From positions 1 to 64,000 of the forward strand of contig JACEFZ010001353.1 of assembly GCA_014155875.1 (NCBI GenBank): 64,000 nucleotides of DNA. The letters run 5' to 3'. This document shows, piece after piece, positions 31,495 through 44,073 of the stretch. The notes under the pieces were generated by a model that was not told the DNA's origin, ran no database searches, and saw only the letters and a list, made by a program, of their open reading frames with translations. How positions within the stretch are numbered: position 1 is the stretch's first letter; every line of letters begins with the position of its first letter. A program made the translations under genes and the position numbers. The DNA comes from Cepaea nemoralis (taxonomy: Eukaryota; Mollusca; Gastropoda; Stylommatophora; Helicidae).

Positions 31495-34400
31495 TGATAT
31501 AATAAAACGTCCTCACCCTTTCCTATTTATTGACTCCCTTAAAAATAAACCCCTTTCAACTACGGTTTAAGTATCTTACTGAATATAGGATAAAAACTAA
31601 CCCGTAGGGTAGCTAAATTAATTTGGCCTTATTTTGGCCTACATACCTGGCCAACAGTCGTCGACTGATTGTAAGACAAAGGCCCAGTGTAGCCATTTTT
31701 AGTTCAAGCTAAGAAACTAAACAGACGTGCGTTCCCTTGTGGGATTTCTTTCCCCGTGTGGGGAAAAGGTATTTTGCCTTTTAAAACCATGATTCTCTTC
31801 AAGCTATTGGTATGTTATCTACATTATTAAGATGGATTTATGTATTACATAGACCAGTATGTTTAATTAAGAATTAGGTACAATTCTCTTAAACCAGGCT
31901 GGATGATGTTTATCAAGGAAACACATGTGGGCGCCACGCTGTAATTTTTCCTATGTTTTACAATTTCTAATCCTTATGTTAATATCTTTTATAGGCATTA
32001 TGAACTTATATCTAATAGTGCTCATCTATAAAGATTATGTGTAATGTAGAGTATCAACTCTCGTCAGAAACTCTTCTCAAATTAGGAACAGACTCCTGAT
32101 TCATACCTCAAAGAAGAAAACTCGTTTCTGTCAATTTCATATTCCTATGTTAAAACTTCTAGGCACTGTGAACAATATCTCACTATTTATGCTTAGAAAT
32201 CTGCAAATAATCTATGCACTATAGAAAGGTGTTTTATCCATGCGGGGACATACAAATGATTACGCGTATTCCTGACTCTTAGTCAGGGGATAAAATACTT
32301 CGCCACATCATAATCTGTAACTTGGAACTATAGTGCTAAATTTTAGTATCATCCTTTTGTTAACAGATTAGTAACCACTCCATATGAGGAGGGACATGTA
32401 ATCATTTCATAAAATATTGCTAGGGACGCCATGGTTGAGAATATAAATTCATGAACAAAGGAAGTAAACGCGTGATCAAAATCAATGTTCGGATAGGATT
32501 CAATCCGCATCACCTCACCGTAGTAGGAACAGAAGCGAAGATTGTGAATAAATTGCTTGCAATATTCAGAAGACTGGACCATGCGGCATAAGTTATTCTA
32601 ATAAATACTCCTAATAATAGCAGTCATTGACAAAATATATCACAGCGGCTACTATCCTCATCTGCGGTACGCAGTGGGGAAAAACAATGTATGTTTTAGT
32701 TATGGATTAACCCCTGAAGAAAATTCAAAACCATTGGCTCCGGCATTAAATTTTATGATTAAATTATTAGGTATGATTATCATGTACTTAATATCAGAGA
32801 AATGTACATGTATGTTTTTTTTCTGGTATGAGAATTTTCTCTGTTCTGATTGTTACTTTTTACTGTGGGAATATACATTTTAATGTTGCACCTTGGGATT
32901 AGAGGATGTTGATGTAAGAATCCATGTGTATGTCAGTACTTAAGCCAATGTTGAATAGTCTTGACCTAAGGATGATTATAGTGCCAAAAGGAAGACGCGA
33001 CATTAGAAACCACAGAGATTCTGTATAGGCTATTCTCTTCAAGTAATGAGAGAGACAATATCAACATGTTGGATGGACAGAATGACTTCACTCATCTAAT
33101 AGTCCCAGTAACAACAGAACAAAATATAAGTGAGAAAATACCTTACTCACTATTAAGAGTCAGAATGGCTCTACTCAGCAATGAGGGACAGTGGAACATG
33201 GACACCCACTCCTTTCCCCTTCTCCCCTTGTTTTGTATTTTTGTTTGTAAGTGTCTTGTGAAAGTTAACACATCACAGTAGGTTAATGCCCGTGTTGTAT
33301 TCTTGTCATCCCTTTTCTATAGAAGAGAAGCAGGTGGTGGTTGAATGTGGTGGGACTATATCACTAAACCTGGATCCTGGGTCAACAGCCAGAAAGTGAA
33401 TGTCCTAACCATAGTCTGCATCTATAAATACCCATGGACTGCTGCGCTCAATAGCTCCATAGCGAGCAACAGATAAATTAGAAGACAACTGACTGGGTGA
33501 GTGATTAAGTCCTATTTTAGTAGGAATATCCAGGATGGACTTCAAGATCTAATAATCTACAAAGATGAAGATCATCAGAGTACTGACAACAGTGTATCGT
33601 TTGCGTTACTTCTGAGAAGTATCACCTATGGCCTCATCATTCAACCAAGTCAGTGAAACTGGGACAATCCTTCTTCAAGTTACTAAAACTAACAACAGTG
33701 AGTAACCTTCAACTGTTGGTTGGATTACCAAGTTAATATCCACAATGGATAAGTCTTCGAAAGAACATCTCACAGCTGCAACAGTCAAACATAAGGTTCC
33801 AGCCATGCAACACCAAGTTCTAGCTATGAACACCCACTCAAACAAATGGGGAGAAGACATGAACCACATAAGCCAATACAACCAAGGTACAAACTTAATA
33901 TCATCTGAAACATAACTACGAAACCAGATTACCTCAAGGTTCCAAACCCTGAACCCCATCAGATAAAAGACCATATGAAAGCAGCTAAATGTCTCTACAT
34001 CAGCAACAAGAGGAATCATCCAATTGTTTGCAAACCTGTTACTGTGCCGGATTTATTCATCTGTGGATATATGTAGGTATAGATCAATTGTGGCCCTAGT
34101 CACAGATACTACCATGAGATGCCTCTCAGTCATATAAAGTTCTACACTGGACTAGATAACCACGACTAACTCTTTGCTGGTCCAATGTCAACCCAAATGC
34201 CATGGGTTATAGACTCGCGACTTGGTGGGTGTAAAATCTTTGTTGAACTACTTGGGATTCTGATATTAAAAGCAGAGCAGCTGAATGGACGTCTACTTGG
34301 CACCATGTATGGTGAGATGGTAAAGTACCTTCTGCAGAGCTTAAGTGGAAATTCCGGAAAGTTAGACCAACCTGAGGCCCCAAATTTCAAAAAAAAGACA

Positions 34401-35310
34401 CCGAGCCTACTGCAACAGAGTACTCGAATATTCTAGCCCGCGGAGGGATTTGTGATTGTGTGTAATTTCTATTTTGGATTATAAAGTATGATTTGCACCA
34501 GCCAATTACCAGTGACTAAATAGTAAGAACATAACTGAGTGCATTAATTCGGTACCCAGATAATGGGGAAAAGGATCTAATCGACAGCAAAGGTGAACCC
34601 ATAACCGCACACCAGGAGATAGACTCGATTAATTAATTTAATTAGTACAAAATGCTGTTTATGTGTTGGTAATTTTTTTCTGAAGGTAACAGGTCAGTAG
34701 TTTTTTTTTCCCCAATGGTATAGATGGTATAGTATTTTGACACCAACTCATTATTTTTAACAATGAGAGAATGGTAAAAGGTGTCAGAAACATGTTATGT
34801 TGGGTTCTATTTAATATCTTTATTTGCCTTAATTATGAGGGAAAATGAAAGTAGACCCAATTTGTGGTTGCTGTGTTGTTTGTAATAACATTGTTGTTTT
34901 TTTTTGGGGTCACTGGGTACTATGTTGTAATACTGCACATCATTCCCATGCCTGTCTGAAAATGCATAGTGTTTATTACACATATATATATATATATATG
35001 TAAATGCAGATCTTGAGTTAATACCTGAACTGTTTGTCCAAAAGTGTTGTGTACATCAAGTAAATGTGGTGTCCAACAATGGTTGTTTATATGTTGTGAG
35101 CAATCAATATCCTTCTAGCACTATAGACAATGTAAAGGGTGATGAAGTGGGAAGGGAAACCTACACACAGATGCCATTGTTTCAAGGATTGAACTCTTTT
35201 CTCCTGGGATTTGTGGTAAATATCCCTGATCACCCTGCATTCTAACCAGTGACCAGAGAATCAATAAAACCCCCTAGACATTTTAACGAATCATTCTCAG
35301 GAATTAAAAT
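31495..35310. other. Repeat-poor 3.8 kb segment, no recognised gene
   Basis: AT-rich sequence with almost no microsatellite or SINE, unlike its surroundings. Frames up to 114 codons exist (33675-34019 minus; 34185-34436 plus; 33066-33281 plus; 32674-32883 plus) but none has a motif that I recognise. A short (TA)n lies at 34983-34999. It could be host intergenic or intronic DNA, or the interior of an old element. Confidence 0.5.
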
Positions 35311-35328
35311 CCCATTGGGGGGGGGGGG

Positions 35329-35411
<83 letters not shown>

Positions 35412-35530
35412 CCTTATTCTTCAGACCGGTCGTTTGGACTTAAAATGTCGACTTCTCGATCAGAAAGCAATGGCAAGCTATTGAACGTAAACGCCAAAGG
35501 ACATGCAATTTTAACGGATGAATAAGGGTG
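35311..35530 (+). repeat. (G)n(GA)n block, copy 2
   Basis: Same order as copy 1. Outside the length-variable tracts only about two mismatches occur in ~120 bp. Confidence 0.9.
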
Positions 35531-36125
35531 ACATAGGATTAGAGTAATGAGTGAGAGATAGCAAAATGGTTTAGTAAATACACAGAATTCATCAGAGATA
35601 TCCAGGCAACATGTGCGACTTTAATAGGATTCTGGAAAAGTGTAGGAAAATGATTCCGTGGGAGAGAAAATAACCACCATCCATGTCAACAAGAAACACT
35701 TCTTCCATAGAAACGCTGAGCAACGATTGGCTCGTACGGGCATGTTATGACTCCCTTCCAAAGACGAGTCACGTCATTCGCCAAGACTCGTTCCAAACAC
35801 GAACCTTATGGTGACAGTTAAAGGCAAACGGAACAGAAGAAAGCAAAGAGAATTATAGACATCAGAACATCAAAAAAAAAAGGACGGATCATTGTATTCC
35901 TACACGCAAATGTTTTAAGGGACAACAAATGGTGGACCTGACTGTTGATGTTACTGTTAGCAAAGTGTTTCTGTGGCAACGGACAACAAATGATGGATCT
36001 GTGTGTTGATGCTGCTGCCAGCAAAGCGTATATATGATCACAAATGAAGTTAACGGTTAATCATAATCGTAAAATGTGTAGGAAGCTCCTTGTTTTTCGT
36101 TGATTTGGAATCAGCTCATAACTGC
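35531..36125. other. No recognised feature
   Basis: A short imperfect internal repeat: GGACAACAAATGRTGGAYCT occurs near 35920 and 35980, about 60 bp apart. Confidence 0.5.
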
Positions 36126-36205
36126 AAACGTGCTCCTGCATGAATTGCACTATCCTCTGCAGATCCTACAGATTCCTTGGAGTTTGGCACAGTGGTTGGT
36201 GGCGT
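36126..36205 (-). pseudogene. LINE-1-type 3' tail fragment
   Basis: Minus-strand text encodes a CQTPRNL-stop-DLQRIVQFMQE segment. It aligns with the tail of LINE-1 and the 16.2 kb remnant. It is short and carries a stop. Confidence 0.6.
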
Positions 36206-36472
36206 GGCAAGACCAGCTCATACGCATGTGTGAAAGTTAAGGCCACCCCGACTTGTAAGAACAGTACTTCATGCATGTCACTGTGGACGCCAGCTGGTGA
36301 AAAGGGCGACAGCCTGTAAGACTCTTCCTGCTGATTCCACGGAACCTCGTGCAAGACTTCCGCCCTAAGCCCACGGAGTACACAGTGGATATATGACCCC
36401 TCGTGGGACCTACACCAGAGTGACATCGGTTCTCAGAGCAGATGGAGCCATAGAGACACATTACTCAGAACT

Positions 36473-36603
36473 ACCTCTGAAGTCCGAGTGGGTTTGCCTG
36501 TGGCGAGGGACCCTGGTAATAGGGAAAGCTAATCCACACGCAAAGATCAGTCCGGTGCACTAGAAGTAGTAGCATGTGTATGAACGACGCCTGAGCTCAA
36601 AGT
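36473..36603 (+). mobile_element. SINE-B 3' half
   Basis: Begins in the body (CCTCTGAAGTCCGAGTGGGT), continues through AATAGGGAAAGCTAATCCAC and AGTCCGGTGCACTAGAAGTA, and ends CTGAGCTCAAAG. Head absent. Confidence 0.85.
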
Positions 36604-36850
36604 CTAATCTCATCTTGCTCCTTCCTCAACTTGCGGTGTCGAGTCGAAGTAAAGACAGCGGGAGAGTACCTGCCTATGGACCTCACGCATCGATATTCCC
36701 ATGTACTCTGCTATTCCCTGCGTCAACCGTTTACGTGGTCGGCCTCTTCCTCTGCTTCCATCTGGTCTGTACATTATTGCTTGTTGCTCAAAGTCTAAAT
36801 GGGACATTTTAGATGCCTCAAGTCGCACTGACCATACGGTGCTATAGACC
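36604..36850 (-). pseudogene. RTE/jockey-like LINE C-terminal fragment
   Basis: Minus-strand codons include DGSRGRGRPRKRLTQGIAEY, the Arg-rich segment near the end of many EN-RT LINE proteins, then MGISMREVHRQVLSR. This is a different family from RTE-R. Confidence 0.72.
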
Positions 36851-38200
<1,350 letters not shown>

Positions 38201-38252
38201 GGGAGAGAGAGCGTGTGTTCGCGCGTCCGTGCGTGTATGCGCGCGCTAAAAG

Positions 38253-38350
38253 TGTTGCATATCCTTTGCAAGTCGCTGCCATCAACCCCATGTTGATATT
38301 CTAGGCAACTGTACGTTCAGTAGTTTGCCATTGCTTTCTGAACCAGAAGT
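38253..38350 (-). mobile_element. SINE-C/D core fragment
   Basis: GTTGCATATCCTTTGCAAGT to GTAGTTTGCCATTGCTTTCT corresponds to the core on the minus strand. The head is missing. Confidence 0.85.
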
Positions 38351-38721
38351 CAACGTTCAAGGACAACTCATTACCCTCGCATAGATCAAACGGCCTACCT
38401 CACCACCAACTATAGCGTACATACCAATCAAGTGATTGTGATCGACTGGGGAGCAACCGATATCCTCCAGAGTGATTACATCACAGGAGCTCACTGTCAC
38501 ACGGCTTCCCAAACTGACGGTCGGACTCACTACTGGGGTTATCATTTACTCTAGTCGGACACCCAGTGGTGGACCTCTGGGAATCGCTGTAGATGAAAGA
38601 TGTTCACTAGTTTGCGGACGCGCCAAGTGTGACATGGTTTTGATTTGATTTCCCAATATGGGACTTTGTGGACAAACAAGCATCCAAACACTGGACAGCT
38701 GCGACAACCAAATAGTACGTG

Positions 38722-38722
<1 letters not shown>

Positions 38723-38778
<56 letters not shown>

Positions 38779-39440
38779 GTGCCATGCCGACAAGCGTGGG
38801 CGGTCATGCTTCGTTATCTCACACGATCACCAAAGGCGTGGATCAGCTCTGTGTTCTTGTCTCGGCCATGCCACGTGGAAAAACCATCCAGGTATTTACT
38901 TCTCTGCCTTGTCCATTTGTTCTTTCCCCCTCAATCTTGTCAGTTGTCACTAAGTTGTCTAGTTTATCTCTTCTCATAACGGGCCCACAACATCTTGACT
39001 ACCTGCGTCAAATTTCTCTAATCAGTTTATGATTTTCATTTATTTCTTGTAAGACTTGCTCATCGGTTTTTCTGTCTGTCCATGGCATTCTTTCCATTTC
39101 CCCCCAGAAACCACATTTTCATTGCCATTAGATGTTTTTTTAGGGAGCCTCTGGTGATTATTTTAAGGGAGTCTCTGTGGCGAAGTGGTCAAGCCGTTTG
39201 ACTCGTGCTCCGAAGGTTGTGGGTTCGATTCCGGGCCGCGTCCTTCGGTTTACGAGTTAAATGTTTCGGAGACTCCTGCGGGTCGTCGCTAAAAGCTACG
39301 GAGTTCGTGCTTTGTGCGACGCTTTCCGTGCTGCGGAAAGAGACCGAGCCATATGGGATAAAACCCGGTACAATGAAGTCGACCCTTTCGACTTTTAAGC
39401 GACTTTTCATTAGATGTTTTTGAAGTGCAGCCAAGCATAT
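38723..39440 (-). mobile_element. RTE-R copy with long (GAT)n tail, interrupted by SINE-A
   Basis: The (GAT)n tail is 38723-38777 (reads ATC on the plus strand). Decayed RTE-R coding sequence follows to about 39139 and resumes at 39422 after the SINE. Frames in the tail (poly-His, poly-Asp, poly-Met) are artefacts. Confidence 0.88.
39141..39407 (+). mobile_element. SINE-A copy 3, best preserved, with TSD
   Basis: A box TGGCGAAGTGGTCAAGC, B box GGTTCGATTCC, then the body to GTCGACCCTTTCGACTTTTA. A 14 bp perfect TSD CATTAGATGTTTTT lies at about 39126-39139 and 39408-39421. The 5' end has a short duplicated leader (GGGAGCCTCTGGTG then GGGAGTCTCTGTGG). Confidence 0.93.
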
Positions 39441-39974
39441 CTTGTATTGACAAATCCATGAGGAAGTCAATACCTAGTGACTGCTGTGTGCGCATGGCTG
39501 TGCCTGTAGCTACTTTTGAAACCTCGATCTTTAGATAGTCTTAACTGCGACACTGCGTTCACTAACCTCTAACCCGCACACGTCGGCAAGATGTAAGTAC
39601 CTTCGACAGAACTCTCACCACCTTCTTCAGATAGGATTGAGCGATTTCAAGACTTTTCCCGGCGGCTGCCTTGGTCTCTACAGACACATCCCTGGAGACT
39701 GCTGCACTTGGTTGCATGTTTCGTGCTACAAGGTCTTTCCATATTGCATTTCTTGACAGCAAATATCGATCCATGTCATATTAATCAAACTGCTTTTCCA
39801 TCACTGAATAGACTGGTCTCTTTCTTTTCCCGACCCGTTAACATTACGAACATCTTCACCGCGTTTTTTTTTTTTTAACTGATACTCGTCGTTTTCAATT
39901 TCAACCGCGCGTGCGTGTGTGAATGGAAATACGCGTATGTGTGTGGTGTGTATGTTGAGACAAGGGAGAAATGT
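39441..39974. other. No recognised feature
   Basis: No gene signal; a T tract lies at 39866-39878. Confidence 0.45.
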
Positions 39975-40018
39975 GTATGTATGTGTGTGTGTGTGTGTGT
40001 ACAGGGAAATGTGTGTGT

Positions 40019-40082
<64 letters not shown>

Positions 40083-40335
40083 AGAGTAGATGGAAATATA
40101 TGTATGTGTGTGGGAGAGAGAGAGTAGAGTAGAGTAGAGTAGAGTAGAGTAGAGTAGAGTAGAGCAGAGTCGTTCAAAAGGCGTAGAGTACAGCAGAGTA
40201 GAGTAGAGTAGAGTAGAGTCGTTCAAAAGGCGTAGAGTAGAGTAGAGTAGAGTAGAGTAGAGTAGAGTAGAGTAGAGTAGAGTAGAGTAGAGTAGAGTAG
40301 AGTAGAGTCGCTTACAAAGCGTAAAGTAGAGTAGA
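39975..40335. repeat. (GT)n, (GA)n and (AGAGT)n compound array
   Basis: (GT)n at about 39978-40001, (GA)n at 40021-40086, then a pentanucleotide AGAGT array at 40125-40335. The array is interrupted by CGTTCAAAAGGCGT at about 40169 and 40219 and by a variant at 40307. Confidence 0.95.
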
Positions 40336-40599
40336 GTGAATTGCGTGAATGAGGCGACATTACGTGTGAGGAGGACAGACATCAGGAGATACAATGAGGA
40401 AAAGCCCGTACGATGCGCCACGAAAATGCAGGACAGTGGGCGTTGTAGACTAACTGCAACCAGCCTTCATTGCGGAGATGGCATGTATACTAAGAGTGCC
40501 CAGACACGTCCAGAAGTTGCCTAAAAACACCAGAGCTATAAAGTGTGCGAAAACTACGGCACCATCTCTGCGCGTTAGTTGAGAAGGTAAATATTTCCC

Positions 40600-40705
40600 G
40601 CCGAACCTATCCGGATCAAAGCATATATCTTATCAACTTCGGGCCACAATAAAGAGTCCGGCGGGCCGCAAGAGGCCCGTGAGCTATGTCTTGAGCACCC
40701 CTAAC
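40600..40705. mobile_element. hAT-type element end, decayed
   Basis: GGGCCGCAAGAGGCCCGTGA and TTGAGCACCCCTAA resemble the right end of the hAT MITE at 27.9 kb (GGGCCG...GCCCACCCCTG). No left end or TSD is visible. Confidence 0.55.
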
Positions 40706-41077
40706 TTTAAAAAAATCTATAGTTTTTGTTTCTACTATTTGGGTGACCACCTCTGTCAGTGCGCAAATCAGGGTTTCATTGCTATTGGTTCATACTTTTC
40801 TTTGGCCTTCTGTTTCTTTGTTTATCTTCTTTTTCTGTGTGTTTTCTGTTTCTACGTTTGTCTTCAATGAACATACTTGTCTTATGTGCCTCTCTGTGTC
40901 TTCAATTTCCGTTTGTATTCAGTTTACATTATGGTCTTCTGTGTTTGTTTTGTTTTAATTAATGTTTGTCTTCGGTGAATATATTTGTCTAATGTTTCTA
41001 TGCATATATGTGTGCACAATGATTACCTAGTCGTTCTTTTCACCTGAAAGTAAAGTCGCCTTTTAAATTACAAACCA
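40706..41077. other. T-rich unassigned sequence
   Basis: Low GC. Hydrophobic frames (40679-40962) arise from T-rich composition. Confidence 0.45.
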
Positions 41078-41122
41078 ACTAATGCTGGGGCTGACTGCAG
41101 CGTCCTGCAAAGAATACGCAAC
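41078..41122 (+). mobile_element. SINE-C/D core end fragment
   Basis: AATGCTGGGGCTGACTGCAG, CGTCCTGCAAAGAATACGCA. Confidence 0.75.
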
Positions 41123-41582
41123 CATTTTTTTTTCAAGCGCAGACAGCGAGACAGCGAAAGCCCGTCATCAAACAGCCACTACACTAGACTTGATCAAGGG
41201 CACAATTTGTAACCAAGTGGTCATGAAATTACTCAACTACTATCTCTCTCCACTAGCCGGGAACAATGAAACTAGAGTGCCGTGACGTCAACACCGGCTG
41301 CAGTCGAGACGACTCAACGATTTACATAAAAGGCCAGGAGACCACCACCATGCGGATGCTGTACACTCATTGACCTCTACTGCTTTAGATTTTTTTCCCA
41401 GACAGTATTGTATGCCTCTAACTCATCAACCAGACCGATATATTTTTATCTGTCAGTACCTGACAACGTTAATATCTCATTCTTTCGCCGTTATTGTCTG
41501 TCTGGAATTATAATTGTAAATTTGCAAAGTTGACCTACAATCCGTGGTTTTTAGTTGTTTTAGACTGGTTGAAACAGTGCTA
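41123..41582. other. No recognised feature
   Basis: No supportable element. Confidence 0.45.
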
Positions 41583-41665
41583 GACATCATCACCATCATC
41601 GTGTGCTATGCCGACAACGTTGATGGTCATTGTTCGCTATCTCACATGATCATTATGGCCTGGTC
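41583..41665 (-). mobile_element. RTE-R terminal fragment
   Basis: A short ATC-rich tail, then GTGTGCTATGCCGACAACGT and a diverged terminal coding segment. Confidence 0.65.
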
Positions 41666-41794
41666 ACATCCTAATATGATTCTTTGCAGATGTGACGAGC
41701 CATTGCTGGTCGTGTAGAACTCGCTGGATATGAATGAGTTTGAAGTAGGCATGGGGAGTTCTGCACAATATCCCCTGTGTGGCAGATACTTCAA

Positions 41795-42015
41795 CAGCAT
41801 TATAAGCCAAACGAAAAGTAGTTCTGGACCAAACAAAACATGGATGGCGGAAATGAGAAGTTGGGGTGTGTTAGAGTTAAGAACTTAAATGTTGTAAATA
41901 TGGTAGCAGACATGTTTGTATTATTAGGCAGTTAGAGCATTTCGGAGATATATAAGCCAATGTCAGATACGGGAAGTGGCTTAGGACGATTAATCATCCC
42001 ATGGCGCTTGAACGG
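41795..42015. mobile_element. piggyBac-type MITE, diverged relative
   Basis: Shares GGACCAAACAAAAC, GTAGCAGACATGTTTGTA, TATAAGCCAATG and GACGATTAATCATCCC with the 26.5 kb MITE. The right end is followed by TTAA (42016-42019). The left end is decayed. Confidence 0.7.
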
Positions 42016-42117
42016 TTAATACTGGATCAAGATAAAAAGTCTCTACACCGACCTCATTCCGATAGAAGCAATTCCTTTTCATGACTGGTCATCTGAACGC
42101 CTTTATAATGGCAATCA

Positions 42118-42440
42118 ATCAATCATGTGCCATGCCGGAAAGCGTGGGCGGTCATGACTCGCCAGTTCACTCGATCACCAACGTCGTGGATCAGCTCAGT
42201 GCTCCTGTCTCGTCCATGCCATGTAGCCAGGCCATCCAGGTATTTTCCTCTCGGTCTTCCTCTTGGTCTGTTCCCTTCGATCTTGCCAGTTGTCACTAAG
42301 TTCTCCAATCCATTTCTTCTCATAACATGTCACAAAAAATTTGACTGTCTACGTCTAATTTCTCTAATCAATTTACGATTTTCATTTGTCTCCTGTAGAA
42401 CTTGGTCATTGGTTTGTCTGTCTGTCCATGGTATTGAGTT
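42118..42440 (-). mobile_element. RTE-R 3' fragment
   Basis: The minus strand encodes NGLENLVTTGKIEGNRPRGR, KYLDGLATWHGRDR and a terminal AHAFRHGT, with the frame largely open over ~65 codons. The tail is short (CAATCAATCAATCATG region). Confidence 0.88.
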
Positions 42441-43322
42441 GAAACTCATTGTCAGGGAAATTCACCATCCAACCAACAAAACTATCCCAAGTAGCCACCA
42501 CGTGACGCCTCCGCCTCGATGAAGCAGCCAATGTCGCCTCCTGGTGGGCTAGAATACTTTATAAGATCATGCCATCGTTACTATTATACGTACACTCCAC
42601 ATCTGCCCATCCTTTTCCATTTACCTCCTGTCAATCGCCTGCTCTAGCATCTCATTGTCACCACTTCTAAGCTGAGATAAATACTTATGATGGGATAAAT
42701 CTATCTTTGACAAGTTACACTTCCCTCAACGCTCCCAGTTTCTTTGTATGACACGGACAAAGCAATTCCTTCCCGCGACAACATCCAAAATTAAGCCGCC
42801 TGCACTTCCTGCAAACGACATTTTGTCCAACAGATCAGATTTCTGAACACCTCGCACCCAGAGCAATTCCGATACAAGCCCATTTCACATACCCCATCCT
42901 CTGTTCTGGCCCCATAACGCATTTTTAAAAAAAATAAATAAATAAATTGAGAGCCGGCAATACTAGACAAAAAACAATAACATATAAGTACCAGTGTGGG
43001 ACAAATGAAATTACTTGGCGAGCCCGCGCTAAAAGCATATCTCCCGGCGCGGCAAAGAGCAGGCGTTTGCCAGAGGACACGTCGGCAGTTGCGGAAATCT
43101 TACCGGTAGGGAAAACGCGAAATTATGCATGATTTTATTTGTAATATCAGTGCTATTTGCGTGTATATTTTTCTTTGCCCTCGGTCTTCAACGGGTCTAT
43201 AAAATTATCGATGTATGCTCTCTATCCGTCTTGGGGCAAACGCTATCAACCGATTCAAGCCAAGCTATCCTATTTTCTGCTATTCTCTGCACCTCGCTCA
43301 GTGTTCGCACCAAATTATTATT
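42441..43322. other. No recognised feature
   Basis: C-rich, then A-rich sequence without a defensible gene. Confidence 0.45.
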
Positions 43323-43577
43323 ATTTTTTTTTAGTTGCATATCCTTTACAGGACGTCGCAGTCAATCCAAGCAATTTTTTTCTTTGGCTCTTTGTTATTT
43401 CTTGACAAGTTTACGTTCATTGGTCTGCTATTACTTTCTGAACTGACAGGCATTAATTCATACCATTTTATACAAACCAACGACAAAGCATTCTGCTACC
43501 AAATCGCCCGCAGCTGTGTTTCGAACGCGGTATGCGGGATTACGAACTGCGTCGGTAACCCATTCGCCAGAGCTGGC
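43323..43577 (-). mobile_element. SINE-D copy 3
   Basis: On the plus strand: AGTTGCATATCCTTTACAGG, then CAGCTGTGTTTCGAACGCGG (B box on the minus strand) and the tRNA-like end TATGCGGGATTACGAACTGC. Confidence 0.88.
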
Positions 43578-43615
43578 ACCAGAAACTTTTAATAACGTTG
43601 TGGGAACTGTCTAAA

Positions 43616-43718
43616 CAGTGGTGCTCAACCTTTTTTCTTTGGTCAATGCACTTCTTCACCATATGTTCAGAATGTCAACACCACCACCCCCCCCTTTTTT
43701 CGTCTTTTCCTCCCTATA

Positions 43719-43759
<41 letters not shown>

Positions 43760-44073
43760 ACAGCCCTCTACACCATATACGTAAACATGGAAACTAATTT
43801 TAATAACACATACTAGAACAAGTCTAGACATCTACATAAAACGTGATTAGCGGGTCTACTTACGTTATAACAGGAATTTCAGAAGAGCGAGAAGTACAGA
43901 ACCGTAAAATATGGAGGTAAAAACAATATCAAGTAATCGGTTCTTGTATTAATGCGATCTTGAAATAATCTTAACCCCCCCCCCCCCCCCCCCCATAATT
44001 AAATTCTCCCCCCCCCAAAGTCCCTGGGGGGGGGGGGGGAGAGAGGATTCCCCACCCGGTTTGACAGCCACTG
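43616..44073. mobile_element. hAT-type MITE with expanded C/G tracts
   Basis: Ends CAGTGGTGCTCAACC and GGTTTGACAGCCACTG are imperfect TIRs of the CAGTGGTTCTCAACC type. The flanks TGTCTAAA and GTCTAGAA share GTCTA, an imperfect 8 bp TSD. The inside holds poly-C of about 36 bp (43724-43759) plus further C and G runs at about 43975-44039. The outer calls are confident; the exact TSD is not. Confidence 0.7.

Noticed and set aside
33675..34019. 114-codon minus-strand frame as a gene
   Set aside because: No recognisable domain, AT-rich context and no conserved features; could be chance.
31257..35530. LTR retrotransposon with the two (GA)n blocks as LTRs
   Set aside because: The blocks lack TG...CA ends, no primer-binding site or polypurine tract is seen, and no gag-pol frame lies between.
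36166..36461. 86-codon minus-strand frame near 36.2 kb
   Set aside because: It overlaps a LINE-1-type tail fragment and lacks an independent domain.
36480..36560. Hammerhead ribozyme in SINE-B (CTGATGGCGAG...GGGAAAGC)
   Set aside because: The core needs CUGANGA; the copies read CTGATGG, CTGATAG or worse, and flanking stems do not form.
39171..39245. Functional tRNA gene (A and B boxes intact)
   Set aside because: It is the head of a TSD-flanked SINE with a non-tRNA body repeated five times; no proper acceptor stem closes. The same reasoning applies to the heads at 11.9, 16.9, 50.4 and 54.6 kb.
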